Shown: positions 13,563 to 24,388 of the stretch, piece after piece | How positions within the stretch are numbered: position 1 is the stretch's first letter | How the letters are laid out: every line of letters starts with the position of its first letter | DNA from: Coffea arabica | Lineage: Eukaryota; Streptophyta; Magnoliopsida; Gentianales; Rubiaceae | Assembly (NCBI RefSeq): GCF_036785885.1 | Contig: NC_092322.1 | Location: forward strand, 38,337,994-38,401,993 | Reading direction: 5' to 3' | Length of the DNA: 64,000 nucleotides | Notes under the pieces: generated by a model | Told to the model about the DNA's origin: nothing | The model's input: only the letters and a program-made list of their open reading frames with translations | The model's database searches: none | Translations under genes and position numbers: made by a program

Positions 13563-15677
13563 TAGTAGAAATGTATTACATTTTTTTATTGTTTCTTTAG
13601 CTTGTCTATTGTGGTTTGGTAATGCTAAATGGCATTTTTTTCCTTTCTTTTTTGTAAAATGATCAACCTGAACATTACTTCCATGTATTAGGTGAGAAGT
13701 GAAGAATATTACAGATTTTTTAAATCCCATTTTCTTTATCTTTTTAAGATGTTTTTCCTTACCTTAGCTAATATCAATTGGCCCCTTGGTTGTCGGTCAG
13801 CCAAAATAGAAGCACCATAATGGAAATATATAGCTTTTTTTTTGCTTGGTTCTTATGCTTTATTTCTTCCCCCTGCCCGCTGATTTTTTTTTTTTAATTA
13901 TGCTCACCTTGATTGTTATTATTTTGCGTTCTTCTTGTGGTGATTATTCTTTTGTCTTTATTTTGGGTCAGGCAATACAAGGCTTTCTCTTGAACCATTT
14001 TGATTTATTTCTTAGTTGTTTCTCTTTTTTTGGTTGTGATTTGAGAATGTAATTTTCTTGTAAAGGCTTGCATATTTGCTAATCTATTTGTTTGATTTAG
14101 TGTTTGTTATTCTTTTTGGGTCTGTTTGGTTTTATATCAGTTTGTTTTTTATAACATTAAGACGTCCCTCCATCCATTAATATGTTTTTTTTGTTCTCTC
14201 TTTGTTTTCCGCTAGATGTCTGATTTATTTGAAGTTTGTGTTTGCTTTAGTCTTGTGGTGGGCGAGTTTTTTTTTTCTTTTTGGTGAATTGCTTTTCTTA
14301 TTTTTTCAATCTCTTTATTTTTTTGACCTTTTTGCCTTGGCTAATAATAATTGAAGCCTTGATTATACTGTTTTTCTACCATTGTTTTGGGTTAGGCTGG
14401 ATGAAGTATCTTGTTTTTGTCAATAATATACAATTTTCTTGCTTAGTGGTTTGGATTATCATGCACTTGATCTCGTGCTTTTTTTTTCCTTGCTCATTTT
14501 GACTCTTAGGATTTTGCATTTTGCTTGTGGTAGAAAGTGATTTCTTGTATGCGAAGTAATTTTAAAAGTTTGTGCTGGCCAAATTGACAGAATTTGTGGA
14601 TATACTTAACATGCTTTTAAAAGCTTTACCAAAGTGTAATTCTTCAATAAAGTTTTGACTGTTTTAGTCTTAAGGTTCACTGAGGATTGGTGTATATTGG
14701 GATTAAGAAGACGCTAACCTCTAAAATGATCTTTTGGATAATTTTGGGAGGTGAATATTGTTTGTGGACTTTATGTCATATTCTTGGTTAAAATGTGTAA
14801 CTGGAAAATCAATGTTTTTAAACCAACCCATTGGGGGAAGTGTAAGGCAAAGAAAGGGAAAAAACTTGGATTAAATAGCAAATAAAAGTATTTATGCTGG
14901 TATAGATCTAAGCTTCATTTTCATTTTCCCATAGCTTGTCATTCGGTAATATATGCACTTGCTTACATTGTGGCTTTTCTGGAATTTTATTGCTAGCTAT
15001 GTTGATCTAATGATCCCAACAAACTTTGTGCACGGGTGGAACCAGCTGAAGATTGATGGGGTATTCGTGGTTATGACTGAAGGCATTCTTTCTACTTGTT
15101 AGGGAAGAGAATCTTTTAGTTTGTGCACAAGAGAATCTTTCAAGTTTGTGGACATGAGGATCTTTTAGTTTGTACACCAAATCTTTCAAGTTTGTACTTG
15201 TTAGGGATTTGCTATGTTAGTACTTATTACTGACTTTTAGTTCAACAAATTTTATTTGAACATTGACTTTTGCTTTTAGATTACTATATTCATTCTGTTC
15301 TTTGGGATAATTTTACAAGTCCTTTGGGTTTCTGATTGATGGAATTTATAGCAGGGAGCACTACCTATAGGTTGCTTCTATATAAAAAAAAAAAAGAAAA
15401 AAAACTCCTAGCAATTAAAAGTGTCAGCATAATATTCGATATCCTAATGTTTGTATTATAGCTATTCTGACATTTTTTATTATCAAGAAAAAGAATTTTT
15501 GTTGGCAGATGGGATGCTATAACAGTATAGTTTTCCTGACACATTTGAATGCTACGAGCCTATCCCCACATTGGAAGGGACGACATTTGTCCGAGGTGTG
15601 AGGAAAGGTAATGTGTCAGATTAGATTATCTATACTGACACCTTTAAATGCCGTTTAAGGTTACTTTTGTTGCAGTG
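13563..15677. other. Right part of the CACTA element; no gene
   Basis: About 2.1 kb of T-rich DNA with many short open frames encoding only F/L/I-rich chance peptides. I see no transposase exon. The rightmost 150 bp hold the subterminal repeats (CTGACAC near 15537 and 15639) expected for CACTA ends. Confidence 0.4.
13620..13820 (+). repeat. Internal repeat of the CACTA element, copy 2
   Basis: This is the diverged direct copy of 8720-9047. It shares ATCAACCTGAACATTA, GAAGAATATTACAG and CCAAAATAGAAGCACCAT. Copy 2 is uninterrupted and marks the LTR target motif CACCAT. Confidence 0.5.
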
Positions 15678-15680
15678 TAA

Positions 15681-15882
15681 AGAATCAGTAGACCAAAAGG
15701 GCCTCGCTCATCCTTGTGCCTCGTGTGTGGTGCTATTTTTATTAATCATATTAACGATTCAAATTGACCGAAGGGCTCTAAGTATTCGTTTTAATTATTT
15801 GGAAGTTAAAACTGTTCAATTAATAGTTGAAGGGTCAAAGTTAAGTTTGTCATAATTTGAGGGGCACCAAAGCATTTTGCCC
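15681..15882 (-). repeat. Right terminal inverted repeat of the 6779 MULE
   Basis: This is the inverted partner of 6779-6985. The CACTA element sits at its inner edge (the CACTA TSD copy ends at 15680), so the CACTA inserted at the junction of the MULE interior and its right TIR. Confidence 0.75.
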
Positions 15883-15891
15883 TATTCAAGC

Positions 15892-17108
15892 TTGTTTGGC
15901 TGTAGTAAAAAGTGCATTCTCCCCTCGGCTGCCTTCATCACATGCTAAATAAGAAGATCCAATTTTTTATTTTTTATTTTTTTACATTTTTCCAACAATG
16001 AAAGTATATTTCGGGTGTTTTTGTTTAGACTGAAAATATTAAGCTCGATAAAAATTGAGTTTGAACTACACAAGTTACAAATCAAATTGAGGTCGAGCTT
16101 CAAAATATGCTACGCTTGAGGTGCTCGTTGAGTCTAATTGAGCAGATTTTTTTTAGTTACAAATCAAATTGAGGTCGAGCTTCAAAATATGCTACGCTTG
16201 AGGTGCTCGTTGAGTCTAATTGAGCAGATTTTTTTAAAAAAAAAAATTAATGGGAAAGGCTCGATTGAACTTTGAATCGAGCTTGAGTCAAGATCGTAAG
16301 TCAAATCAAACTCAAGTAGGGTGATACTTAATATGCTCAAATAGGGTATTATTTGAGTTCGATTCAACTCGATTACACCTACTATGGATAAAACAATTAA
16401 TGGATTGGAAAATCCAAAGCATGAAGATTAGAAGAACAAGATAATTAACATTGAATTCCAATTTTCTACTACAACCAACTTGAATTGGTAAGAGTTGCGG
16501 AATTTGGAAGTTTCCAAATGAGTTGTCCAGTTGAATTTTTCTTCTTTTCCTTAGACATTGTTTAACTCAATGAAATATGTGCTACGTTAAATTCTCTATA
16601 TGTTCATGAATCTAATGTGGTCTTTTCAAAAAAAAAAAAAAATTTAATGTGGTCTAATGATTGAAGTTGTGGATTTGAGTGCATGAATCTATCTCTGAAA
16701 CACAGAAGAGGATGGAAATTTGCGAAATTTTAGTAAACTTCATAATTTGCGAAATTTCAAAGCTACTTAAAATACGGTTTTGGAAACTGATCTTCAAAAA
16801 GTGAAGTAAGTGTGGAATTTCTATTTCATAGTAATTTTCAAAAGCTACTTTCCCCAAAGCTAGTGCTAATTTTCTGGAAAGAAAAATTTCTAAATTCTTG
16901 AGATTCGAAAGTTCTTTTGAATTACCATTTTTGTGAACCTTCATTGGTTATTGACAACATAATGTCATGATCACTTCCAATAAATCTTCCTCAATCATTG
17001 GAAATAACCAAAAATTTGCTTAGGAAAACAATATGAATACCATTGAATATATATATATATATACAACGTTATCTTGACCGATGTTCTTATTCACCAAGAA
17101 ACCCAAAA
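15892..17108. other. Interval without a supported gene
   Basis: Apart from the 82-bp duplication, there is only AT-rich sequence. A (TA)n stretch at 17047-17062 could serve as the TATA region for the ORF at 17109. Confidence 0.35.
16073..16236 (+). repeat. Exact tandem duplication of 82 bp
   Basis: The block beginning AGTTACAAATCAAATTGAGG occurs at 16073 and again at 16155 with no difference that I can see over 80 bases, ending in a T run each time. Lack of divergence implies a recent slippage or unequal-exchange event. Confidence 0.85.
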
Positions 17109-17651
17109 ATGCCATCAGCATCTTCTCGTCAAGAAACTGGTCACTCCATCAAGAAGAAAGGAATCATGAAGAAGAAAAAGTCAAGCAAATTTTCTTCTGC
17201 AAACACATACAACTCCACCAAGAAAGTATGTTTTTTGCTCGATTCTGGCCATACAACCAAGGAAGTAATTTCCTCACATGATTCTGCTGACAAGATTAAC
17301 AAAGAGTCATTGGAGAAGCCCGTTTCCGGTGGAGGATTGCTTTGTAAATCACCATTCGTTTTCCAAAAGTTGGAAGGCGATGTCAACATCTTTAAAAACG
17401 TAGAAACTGGGGTTGCTGAAGTTACGCCTGTAGCTAATGGAGTAATGGTGAAGGGCCAATTTGTCCAGTTCAGTAGAGGAGTTTTGGTTAATTCTGAAAA
17501 TCCGTATTATCTACCAATTGTCGACAATCATGGGTTTCTGTCAGACGAATTCAGCAAATTGGATGATCTTAGTATTTGTGATATTGAAGATGGTGGAACC
17601 GATTCTGACTCTTGTTACTACTACCCAGAAATCAAAGATTGCAAGAATTGA
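17109..17651 (+). CDS. Hypothetical protein, 180 aa, function unknown
   Basis: I do not recognise this protein. The ATG at 17109 begins a 180-residue frame with a Lys/Ser-rich basic N-terminus (residues about 15-45, including a KKKGIMKKKK cluster that could act as a nuclear signal). A middle part follows with SGGGLLCKSPFVF and GVMVKGQFVQFSRGVLV, then an acidic Asp-rich tail ending YYYPEIKDCKN. An upstream extension to 17043 would need a TTG start and is unlikely. A TA-rich run lies 45-60 bases upstream. Mixed composition and the lack of low-complexity translation elsewhere make it better than a chance ORF, but it has no neighbour of related function. A missed intron or a pseudogene remnant are alternatives. 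Confidence 0.4.
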   Translation: MPSASSRQETGHSIKKKGIMKKKKSSKFSSANTYNSTKKVCFLLDSGHTTKEVISSHDSADKINKESLEKPVSGGGLLCKSPFVFQKLEGDVNIFKNVETGVAEVTPVANGVMVKGQFVQFSRGVLVNSENPYYLPIVDNHGFLSDEFSKLDDLSICDIEDGGTDSDSCYYYPEIKDCKN

Positions 17652-18124
17652 ACAGGTATAAGATTGACCAAGACATAGTAACTTTCTTTTGAATAGGGTG
17701 TCTATCTATTGTGATGTTTAAACTGAATTTTTCATATGCCATGTTTAAACTGAATTTTTCTCTCCAGTAAAGGATAGAATTTGGCAAAGGATCTAACAAT
17801 TCCGACATAGTTAATTTTGTGTTTCAAATATTTTGATTCTTTACTTTTCGGATGTTCAAAAGATTATGAGCAATTTTTGGTGCGGTTATGTCACAAAGGA
17901 ATGAAGGATATGCCAATTTCACTCGATTATTTGAACAAACTTTCCAGAAGAAAGGGTTTAAGGCGATTAACGGCTTAAAATTTGGCATTATTAGCCAAGC
18001 AAACGTGGTGAATTGCAATACTAGCTAGCTGCAGATATGAGTTATGAATAAATTAAAGGAAAAAAAACTATATGCTTTCAACTTATGAATGTGAACATTG
18101 TTTTACTCAAAACGAAAAAAAAGG
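17652..18124. other. Interval after the 180-aa ORF; no gene seen
   Basis: A short direct repeat, ATGTTTAAACTGAATTTTTC, occurs twice at about 17715 and 17741. Otherwise it is AT-rich with no supported feature. This could be the 3' UTR of the ORF ending at 17651. Confidence 0.3.
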
Positions 18125-18135
18125 AATTTCAGATT

Positions 18136-18401
18136 TTTTTTTTTTTTTTTGGAGACAACCACTGTTGTATAACCTAATTTATCCTACACTAAAGGGAAAG
18201 AGACGGATCTAAGGAAGCCTAGGAATAATTCGGAGAGAACTGAACCACCACCAGATCAGACGGATGCACTACGCACCCGCCTGGATTTTTTGAAACTAAG
18301 CCACTTTAAATGTGACAATTAATGTGAGGTAAGATTTGAACTCTTGCCTCCAACCCCACCCAGCCATTAATGGCTGGGTGGTGGCTGGTGGGCTTGTGGT
18401 T
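18136..18401 (-). mobile_element. tRNA-related SINE with poly(A) tail
   Basis: On the minus strand the head carries a Pol III A-box-like TGGCTGGGTGG (about 18361-18371) and a B box GTTCAAATC (about 18334-18342), followed by a unique body and a long A tail (T run on the plus strand at 18136-18151). It is flanked by an 11-bp imperfect duplication, AATTTCAGATT at 18125-18135 and AATTTGAGATT at 18402-18412 (10 of 11 match). The promoter boxes, tail and TSD together fit a plant SINE of about 265 bp. The retrotransposition machinery would have come from a LINE elsewhere. Confidence 0.65.
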
Positions 18402-18412
18402 AATTTGAGATT

Positions 18413-20722
18413 CAATATGGCGAATTTTCTTTTCTTCAATGCAGTTTTATTATGTCGCAAATTGATTTTTACACATGCGACAGTCTTTGAATTAGCAAGA
18501 TGGGCAGACATGAATTGCAAAAATTTGTTTGTCTTGAAAAATTGGACCAATTACGTGACGAATGTTAGTAGTTTCATATAATCTTTTGTACAAAAGGTTA
18601 TCATCCAATTTCAAATTTGATACTTTTATGATAACAGGTTGCCAAAATTTATACGTAAACTATCACTTGTTTTTGACAAAACAGTTTAACAGAATTCTCA
18701 ATGTCTATATCATGTCTAACTCCTTTTCTAAGAAACTAACCGTATAACCCAGAAAAGTTAACTATTTTGTTTATTGGTAAAAGCTTACCAATGTATTAGC
18801 AATTTTTTTTTTGTTTCACAATTCTTACCACCTTTTTTTTCAAAACAAATTTTACGATTTCATTTGCAAAATCTACATCATCAATTGCAGAATCATTTTT
18901 GTATTTAGTTTATTATGCTTTAGCTTAAAAAAAGGTTCATTGGATAAATTATATTATTGGAAGAAAATAGGCCACATTCAAATCTAACTATTGTGGACAT
19001 AGCCCAACACGAAACCACAAAAAATTTAAAGAAAAAAACTACGCTTGATATTTATATAGAATTGGTTTTGTTGTATCTTCTCCTCTGTTTTGATCTTTTC
19101 TCATTGGTCAACTTTCACCTTTGTTTCTATAAGGTTCCAAATGCTGGTGATTTCATCCTTTTATTGGTTCATAGGGGGCATTAAAACTTCCGAGGGAGAA
19201 AGGAAAAATGGGATAGTTTGAAAGTTGGGGAATGCGTGTGATGTCACTTTTCAATTGAAAGGATGCTACTTTTTAAAAAATAATAATAATAAAAAACTTA
19301 CTCTTTTAGGAAATATAACTTTTGTTAAGAAAAGATTTACCATTTCAACATTAAACTTAACTGCTTATGTCAATATGTTAAAACTTAACAACTTATTTCA
19401 ATTTATATTACAATTTCTTTTAGAAACCTTACCATTTTTTATCAAAACATGAAATCCAAAAATTTTAAAGTAAAGAATATGTGAAACTAACAACCTCATT
19501 GTCAATTGATGATGAAACTCCCAACTAGAGAAAGAAAGAGCAAATTTAGGTGTTATATATGATAGTTTATTCTATATGTATAATAGTAAAATTCTATATG
19601 ATAGTAATATTTACCAATTTTCTTGCAAGTGTTGTCTTATCACTTGTTTAGTGTCTTACCAAAAAATATTTTAAAACAATGTGTCTTACCACTTGTTTTG
19701 TAAAACTTTTCAATTTAATATTCCACCAAAGTACTTCACAAAACTTATCAGAAAATATTGCTAGTGTACTTGGAACCAAAATTACCGTTTCTTAGTCCCA
19801 TTTACTGCTGGCTTTCCAGCAAGTCTTATCACCCCAAAATACCACTGTACCCATTCTCACTCACTTTTGAACAATGCCTACTATTTTATTGATATTTCAA
19901 TTCAGTTTCTTGGAATATTCACTACGTAGTAAACCTCATGCATTTTTTTTTGGAAAAACAATACCATTTCAGTCCAATAACTTACCACCTTGTTAGTACT
20001 ATGAATACTTTTTCATCATGTCTAGCTAATTTTTGGTAAAGTCCATCACCTTGTTAGGTGAACATGGTAATTAGTCACAAATATGTTTCATTAACTACTT
20101 TTATACTGAAACTTACAAATGTTTTAGTAAAAAAATTTTCAAGTTATATGAAAAAACTATTTAACTATAAGAAAAAAAAGCAAGTACCATGTAGCAAAAG
20201 AGAAAGAAAAAACAAAAGAGAAAGTATCATGTAACAAAATACACGACGTTAAAGCTACCAAGTCTTTAGTATTTTGCTAACAAAAGTTTGTAAGTTTATT
20301 AGGAAACTTACGGTCTACATATGTGATGTGTTCAAAAATCTAGCACACATACGTCAAAAAGAAAAAACTATTGTAAGCTTACTACTCATGATTTATTTGT
20401 CCTAACTCCTAATTATATGACAGATTGACACAACTGATGGTATTAATACTGTGGTATTAAGTAATGCAACCTTTTCACAAGAAAAGTAGTGAATCAGATG
20501 GTTACCATGCAACATATTCTACCTCAAAATGCAACAATGTACCCTAAAAGTGAAAAGCATTGCAAAACCATTTTGGTTACTGTTGATTACACAAAAAGAA
20601 ACATAAAGGTGGCATTTTGTTATTCAAACTCCACGATGTTCCCTTTGTGCATATATATACCTATACAAGAAAGCTCGGATTATTGTGATATGCATTGTTT
20701 CTGAGATCCATCGAGATGACCA
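18413..20722. other. 2.3-kb AT-rich interval; no gene seen
   Basis: Recurrent TTACCA-containing stretches and T/A runs suggest old decayed repeats, but I could not pair ends or find a coding frame. ORFs such as 18957-19184 and 20489-20704 have no domain. Confidence 0.35.
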
Positions 20723-20938
20723 TCCCTTTTTCTGTAGCTATATCACTACAGAATCATTGCTTGAGAATGGATTCCATCAAGATGACAGTCTCTATTTAAA
20801 AAAAAAAAAACCTCTGTCCAAGCTACATCACCTCTTGAGAGTAGGACTCTAGTACCATGGAAGATAGCATTATGGTCTAGGCATATAGATGGTAATTATA
20901 GCGAATCACAATACAGCTCTCCAATAATTCATAATTAC
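20723..20938 (+). repeat. Tandem-duplication unit 1, left part (split by the retrotransposon)
   Basis: This is the left part of a roughly 300-bp unit whose right part is 40848-40932. The intact second unit is 40933-41235. Unit 1 was cut at ATTAC by the Ogre-like element. The units differ at a few bases and in the length of an internal A run. Confidence 0.85.
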
Positions 20939-23900
20939 TGTCGCGCCCCATTTTTCGCGATGGAAAATAAAAAGGTTTTATAAAAGAATGTGATTTATAA
21001 TAAATGAAAAAGGACCTAGAATGGGACTTTGAAAAATGCGACGATTTGGGTCCAAAATTTAGTCAAAAAGGGTTTTTAAGAAAAAATAGGAGTCGCCACT
21101 TGGTATGGAGTTTTGATGTACCAAATCACCCAAAAAATATTTTTGACAAAAATAAAATAAATCAAAACCCTTTTTGACAACTCCAGGTCTTTGAAAACAA
21201 GAGAAAATAGGTTCGGGAGTCACGGTTGAAGAAAGGGAAGGCAAAGGTTTAATTGACTCAAACCTAAGGCACCCTTTCAACCTAGTCTAAGCTAGTTGTG
21301 AGGTTTAGTCAAAATTTTCCTAATCTAACCCTTAATTTTATCACGTTTGGATGTTTCCTACATGGATGCAAATCTAAATTTATAAAAATATCGAAAGGGA
21401 CACAATGTTCATTCAAGGGTTTAATTGAACCAATCGCATTAATTGCGAAGGCCAAAATGATTCCTTGAAAGTGTCACGAGTATGCGAATGATGAAATTAA
21501 AATAAAAGAAAAGAAATTAAATTATATACATATATAAGTGATCAAAGAAAAAGGGAATGCAACATAAAGGGTATGGGAGGCAAAAACTTGTGACATAATT
21601 TTCTTATACAGGGATCAATGGGGTATTTAAACTAAAAAGCTATAATCACCCATTTTCCATGTTTGAAAAACAATTATCCTAACATGAACAAGCAAATGAA
21701 CTAGCTTAAATGAGATGCAATTCTAAATGACATGATTAGCGCCTATAGAGGGTAGGGGATAATATAATAGGGAATATCATGCAAATGAGAAAAGATCCTA
21801 AAAATAAAAATATGCATGAAGATGTAGTGAATAGCACACAAAGATGAATCTAACGCAAGACGGCCTAAAAGGTCTAGCGTTGGATTAGCCCATTTCTAAA
21901 AATCCTTACTAGCGTTGGACTAGCAAGTAAGCGAAGAGAGAAGCCACAACTAGCGTTGGACTAGTGTGGTGACGTTATGCATTAACAATTCATAGTGAAG
22001 CAGATAAAGCATAAATTAAAACAAATAAACACATAAGAGCACGTAACACATAACACGTAAGCATAATATCTAGATGCCAAAATCCTAAGAAAAGCGGATA
22101 AAACACTTAACACATAAGCCACATAAACACGCAACCTATCTATTACATCGGGGAGCGCCTAACTACAATCTAGGAGGAAAAAATATAATAAAACAAATCT
22201 AATTATCCTATCTATTACATTTTTTGAGGTATTTAAATACCTCTCGAATCATTATAAAAACTAACTAAAATATATATAAGAAAATTTGAATGACTATTTA
22301 AATCAAATAAATAAAGCATATAAAGATATATAAACACATAGGAACACATAGAAGCACATAAGAGCACGTAATTGTCATTGTAATAATAAAATAGGAGTAC
22401 CTCCCGTTTGAAGTGGTGACTAAATGGAGTCAAATTATCCTAATTATACTCACAATGAACAAAAGGATCATGGCACCAATTTAATTGAAAAAGAAAATAA
22501 TAATACAAGCACTAAATTCACACTAATATGTCAGACGTAAAGAAATTTAAGCAAATCTAAAAATTACAAGTTAAGTATATTCAAAAGTAACATAATTATC
22601 TATTAAAGAAAAGAAACAATCATAATAAAGAGAGTCAAAATTCATCAGGGACTGAATTGCAAAAATTAAAAACTTTTGGGGATAGAAATTATATTTTTCC
22701 AAAGTTCATGGGTCAAAATTAAATGAAAGATAAAATTCAAGAACCAAAGTGCAATTAAATTAAGTACCTAAGTGAAAGGAAATTAAAATATTCTGGGCCA
22801 CAGTAAAACTATTCCAAAGACCAGGGGCTAAGGTGCAAACTTCGGTTTCTGATTTGGGCTAGCAAAGGCCACTGGGCCATCATTTTATTTATTTGGGCCG
22901 GATACTACCTAAGCCCAGACAAAAGTCCAAGCCAAAACACACAAGCCAGCCCCCCTTTTTTATCACTCAAACCCAACCAAAATAAAGCATGGGTCTAACC
23001 TTCTAACCCAACCGAAACCCAAAAGAAACATAAACCAAAGCCCAGCCCCAGAACCTAACAAAACTAGCTCTTGGCCCAACCGAAAAAAAAACATTAGCCC
23101 AATCCCCTTTTTTTTCTTTCTTTTCTTTTCTTTCTTTTCTTTCTCTTTTCTTCCCCATACGTTTCCTTTCCTTCTTCTTTGGCCAACCGAAGAAGCTTCA
23201 GCTGGCAGCCATGGTGGCCGCCGGTGGCGCCGCCGCCACCGGACCGCCACCGCCGGTGACCTTTTCGGTGATCAAAATTTCTCAAAATACACCTCTCCAC
23301 TCCATTTTTCGCGTAAGTTCCATTTCCAGAGTTGGTTTTTACAAAAGAAGAAAGAAAAGTGGCCAAATGGCCAAAAAACAGCTGCATTTTTTATTATTTT
23401 TAGACCTTTAAACCTTCACTAAAAATTCATAAAAACATATTACAATACTCCTTATAATCTTTACATTACAAATATAATCTTAGCTAACAAGAAAACAACA
23501 ACAAAAGACTACATTAAGACAAAACAGTTTCTAAAATTCTTTTTTTTTTTGTTTTGGCATTTCATCAAACATTTAGCATGCATGCATGAGAAACATTTCC
23601 TTTTCCTTCATCTGGTTCATGCCATTTCCCAAATTTCAGCAATGCAACAACAACAATAAAAACCAGCAAACAAGAGAAATTAATATACAACCACAACAAT
23701 AATAAAAAAAAAACAGCAAAAACAAGAGAAATTAGACATTGAAACATGGATTGTAATATGGTAGAAAGAAAACTAGAAAATACCTCAGTGTAAGTGGTAG
23801 TTCCTTAACCAAAGGGTTTAATACAATTTCCACACCTTGAGCGTATCTCCCTGGCTCCCAAAGTTTCCTTCGTCTATCATTTTCTGTCCGTGGAGAGCTT

Positions 23901-24374
23901 AAGAAAGGCCAAAATGGGGAGCTTTGTTCTTGTGTGTTTTCTGGTGAGAGTCAAAGAAAGGGCTGAGGGATGTATATTGAGAGGGAGAAAGAGTCGAGTG
24001 TTTTTTTTTTTTGCTGTCTCCCAGCCGAGAGAAACCATATTGGGAGAGAAAAAGAGGAGCTTGTGTGTGTATTTGGTCCAAATGATTATTTTTTACCAGA
24101 TGACAAGAAAGTTGAGTGTAGGAATGGGTTAAGTGTTTTTTGGTAGGAAAAATGTTGAAAATGTGTAAGTTTTGTAATAATTTGATTTTGATTTGATTTG
24201 ATATTTGATATTTGATATTTGTTTTTTTTAACTTTTTTTTTTGTTTTTTTTTCTAAAATAAACCTGCAAAAATGAGAAAATTACACATTAATAATAATAA
24301 TAATAATAGATAACTTATTAAATAGATAAAAATTTAGGAAAATATTAAAAATTGACAAAAATTTGGTGTCTACA
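20939..24374 (-). repeat. 3' LTR of the Ogre-like element
   Basis: It runs from TGTCGCGCCCC at the left to GTGTCTACA at the right, 3436 bp. On the coding strand it ends GGGGCGCGACA. It contains a GC-rich (CCG)n-like patch near 23215-23262, CT-rich runs, AAT microsatellites near 24290 and three CTAGCGTTGGA.TAG motifs near 21874-21964. ORFs inside are translations of these low-complexity patches. Confidence 0.95.
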
Positions 24375-24388
24375 GCTTGCCCCTCTTT
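24375..24388 (-). promoter_or_regulatory. Polypurine tract (PPT) next to the 3' LTR
   Basis: On the minus strand AAAGAGGGGCAAGC sits immediately upstream of the 3' LTR. This purine run is the expected primer site for plus-strand DNA synthesis. Confidence 0.75.

Larger units (their letters stand above)
7910..15677. mobile_element. CACTA (En/Spm-type) element, non-autonomous
   Basis: Ends read CACTACAACAAAAAT at 7910 and, on the minus strand from 15677, CACTGCAACAAAAGT. The 3-bp duplication TAA lies at 7907-7909 and 15678-15680. Both the end motif and the 3-bp TSD are diagnostic for CACTA elements. Subterminal short repeats of the type TGACAC occur near both ends. Without the solo LTR at 9048-13557 it is about 3.25 kb, and no TNPA/TNPD-like transposase can be read, so it is a deletion or capture derivative. 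Its interior is T-rich with CT-rich leader-like sequence (8150-8340) and repeated intron-like segments ending TTTTTGCAG or ATTTGCAG (near 8540 and 8965). Confidence 0.85.
6779..15882. mobile_element. Non-autonomous MULE, outermost of a three-level nest
   Basis: A perfect 9-bp duplication TATTCAAGC flanks the element at 6770-6778 and 15883-15891, the TSD length expected for Mutator-like elements. Terminal inverted repeats of about 200 bp run from 6779 to about 6985 and from 15681 to 15882. Both arms share blocks such as CCTCAAATTAT, CAACTATTAATT and AATAGCACCAC. Removing the CACTA insert leaves about 1.33 kb, with no transposase, so it depended on an element elsewhere. Internal DNA at 6986-7906 has no gene I can support. 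Positions 7540-7900 read as low-complexity, partly gene-like sequence, and a captured fragment is possible but unproven. Confidence 0.85.

Noticed and set aside
22963..23411. Arg/Lys-rich and Pro/Ala-rich ORFs in the LTR
   Set aside because: They are caused by CT-rich and GCC-rich low-complexity DNA in the LTR. The same frames are altered in the other LTR (39437-39871).
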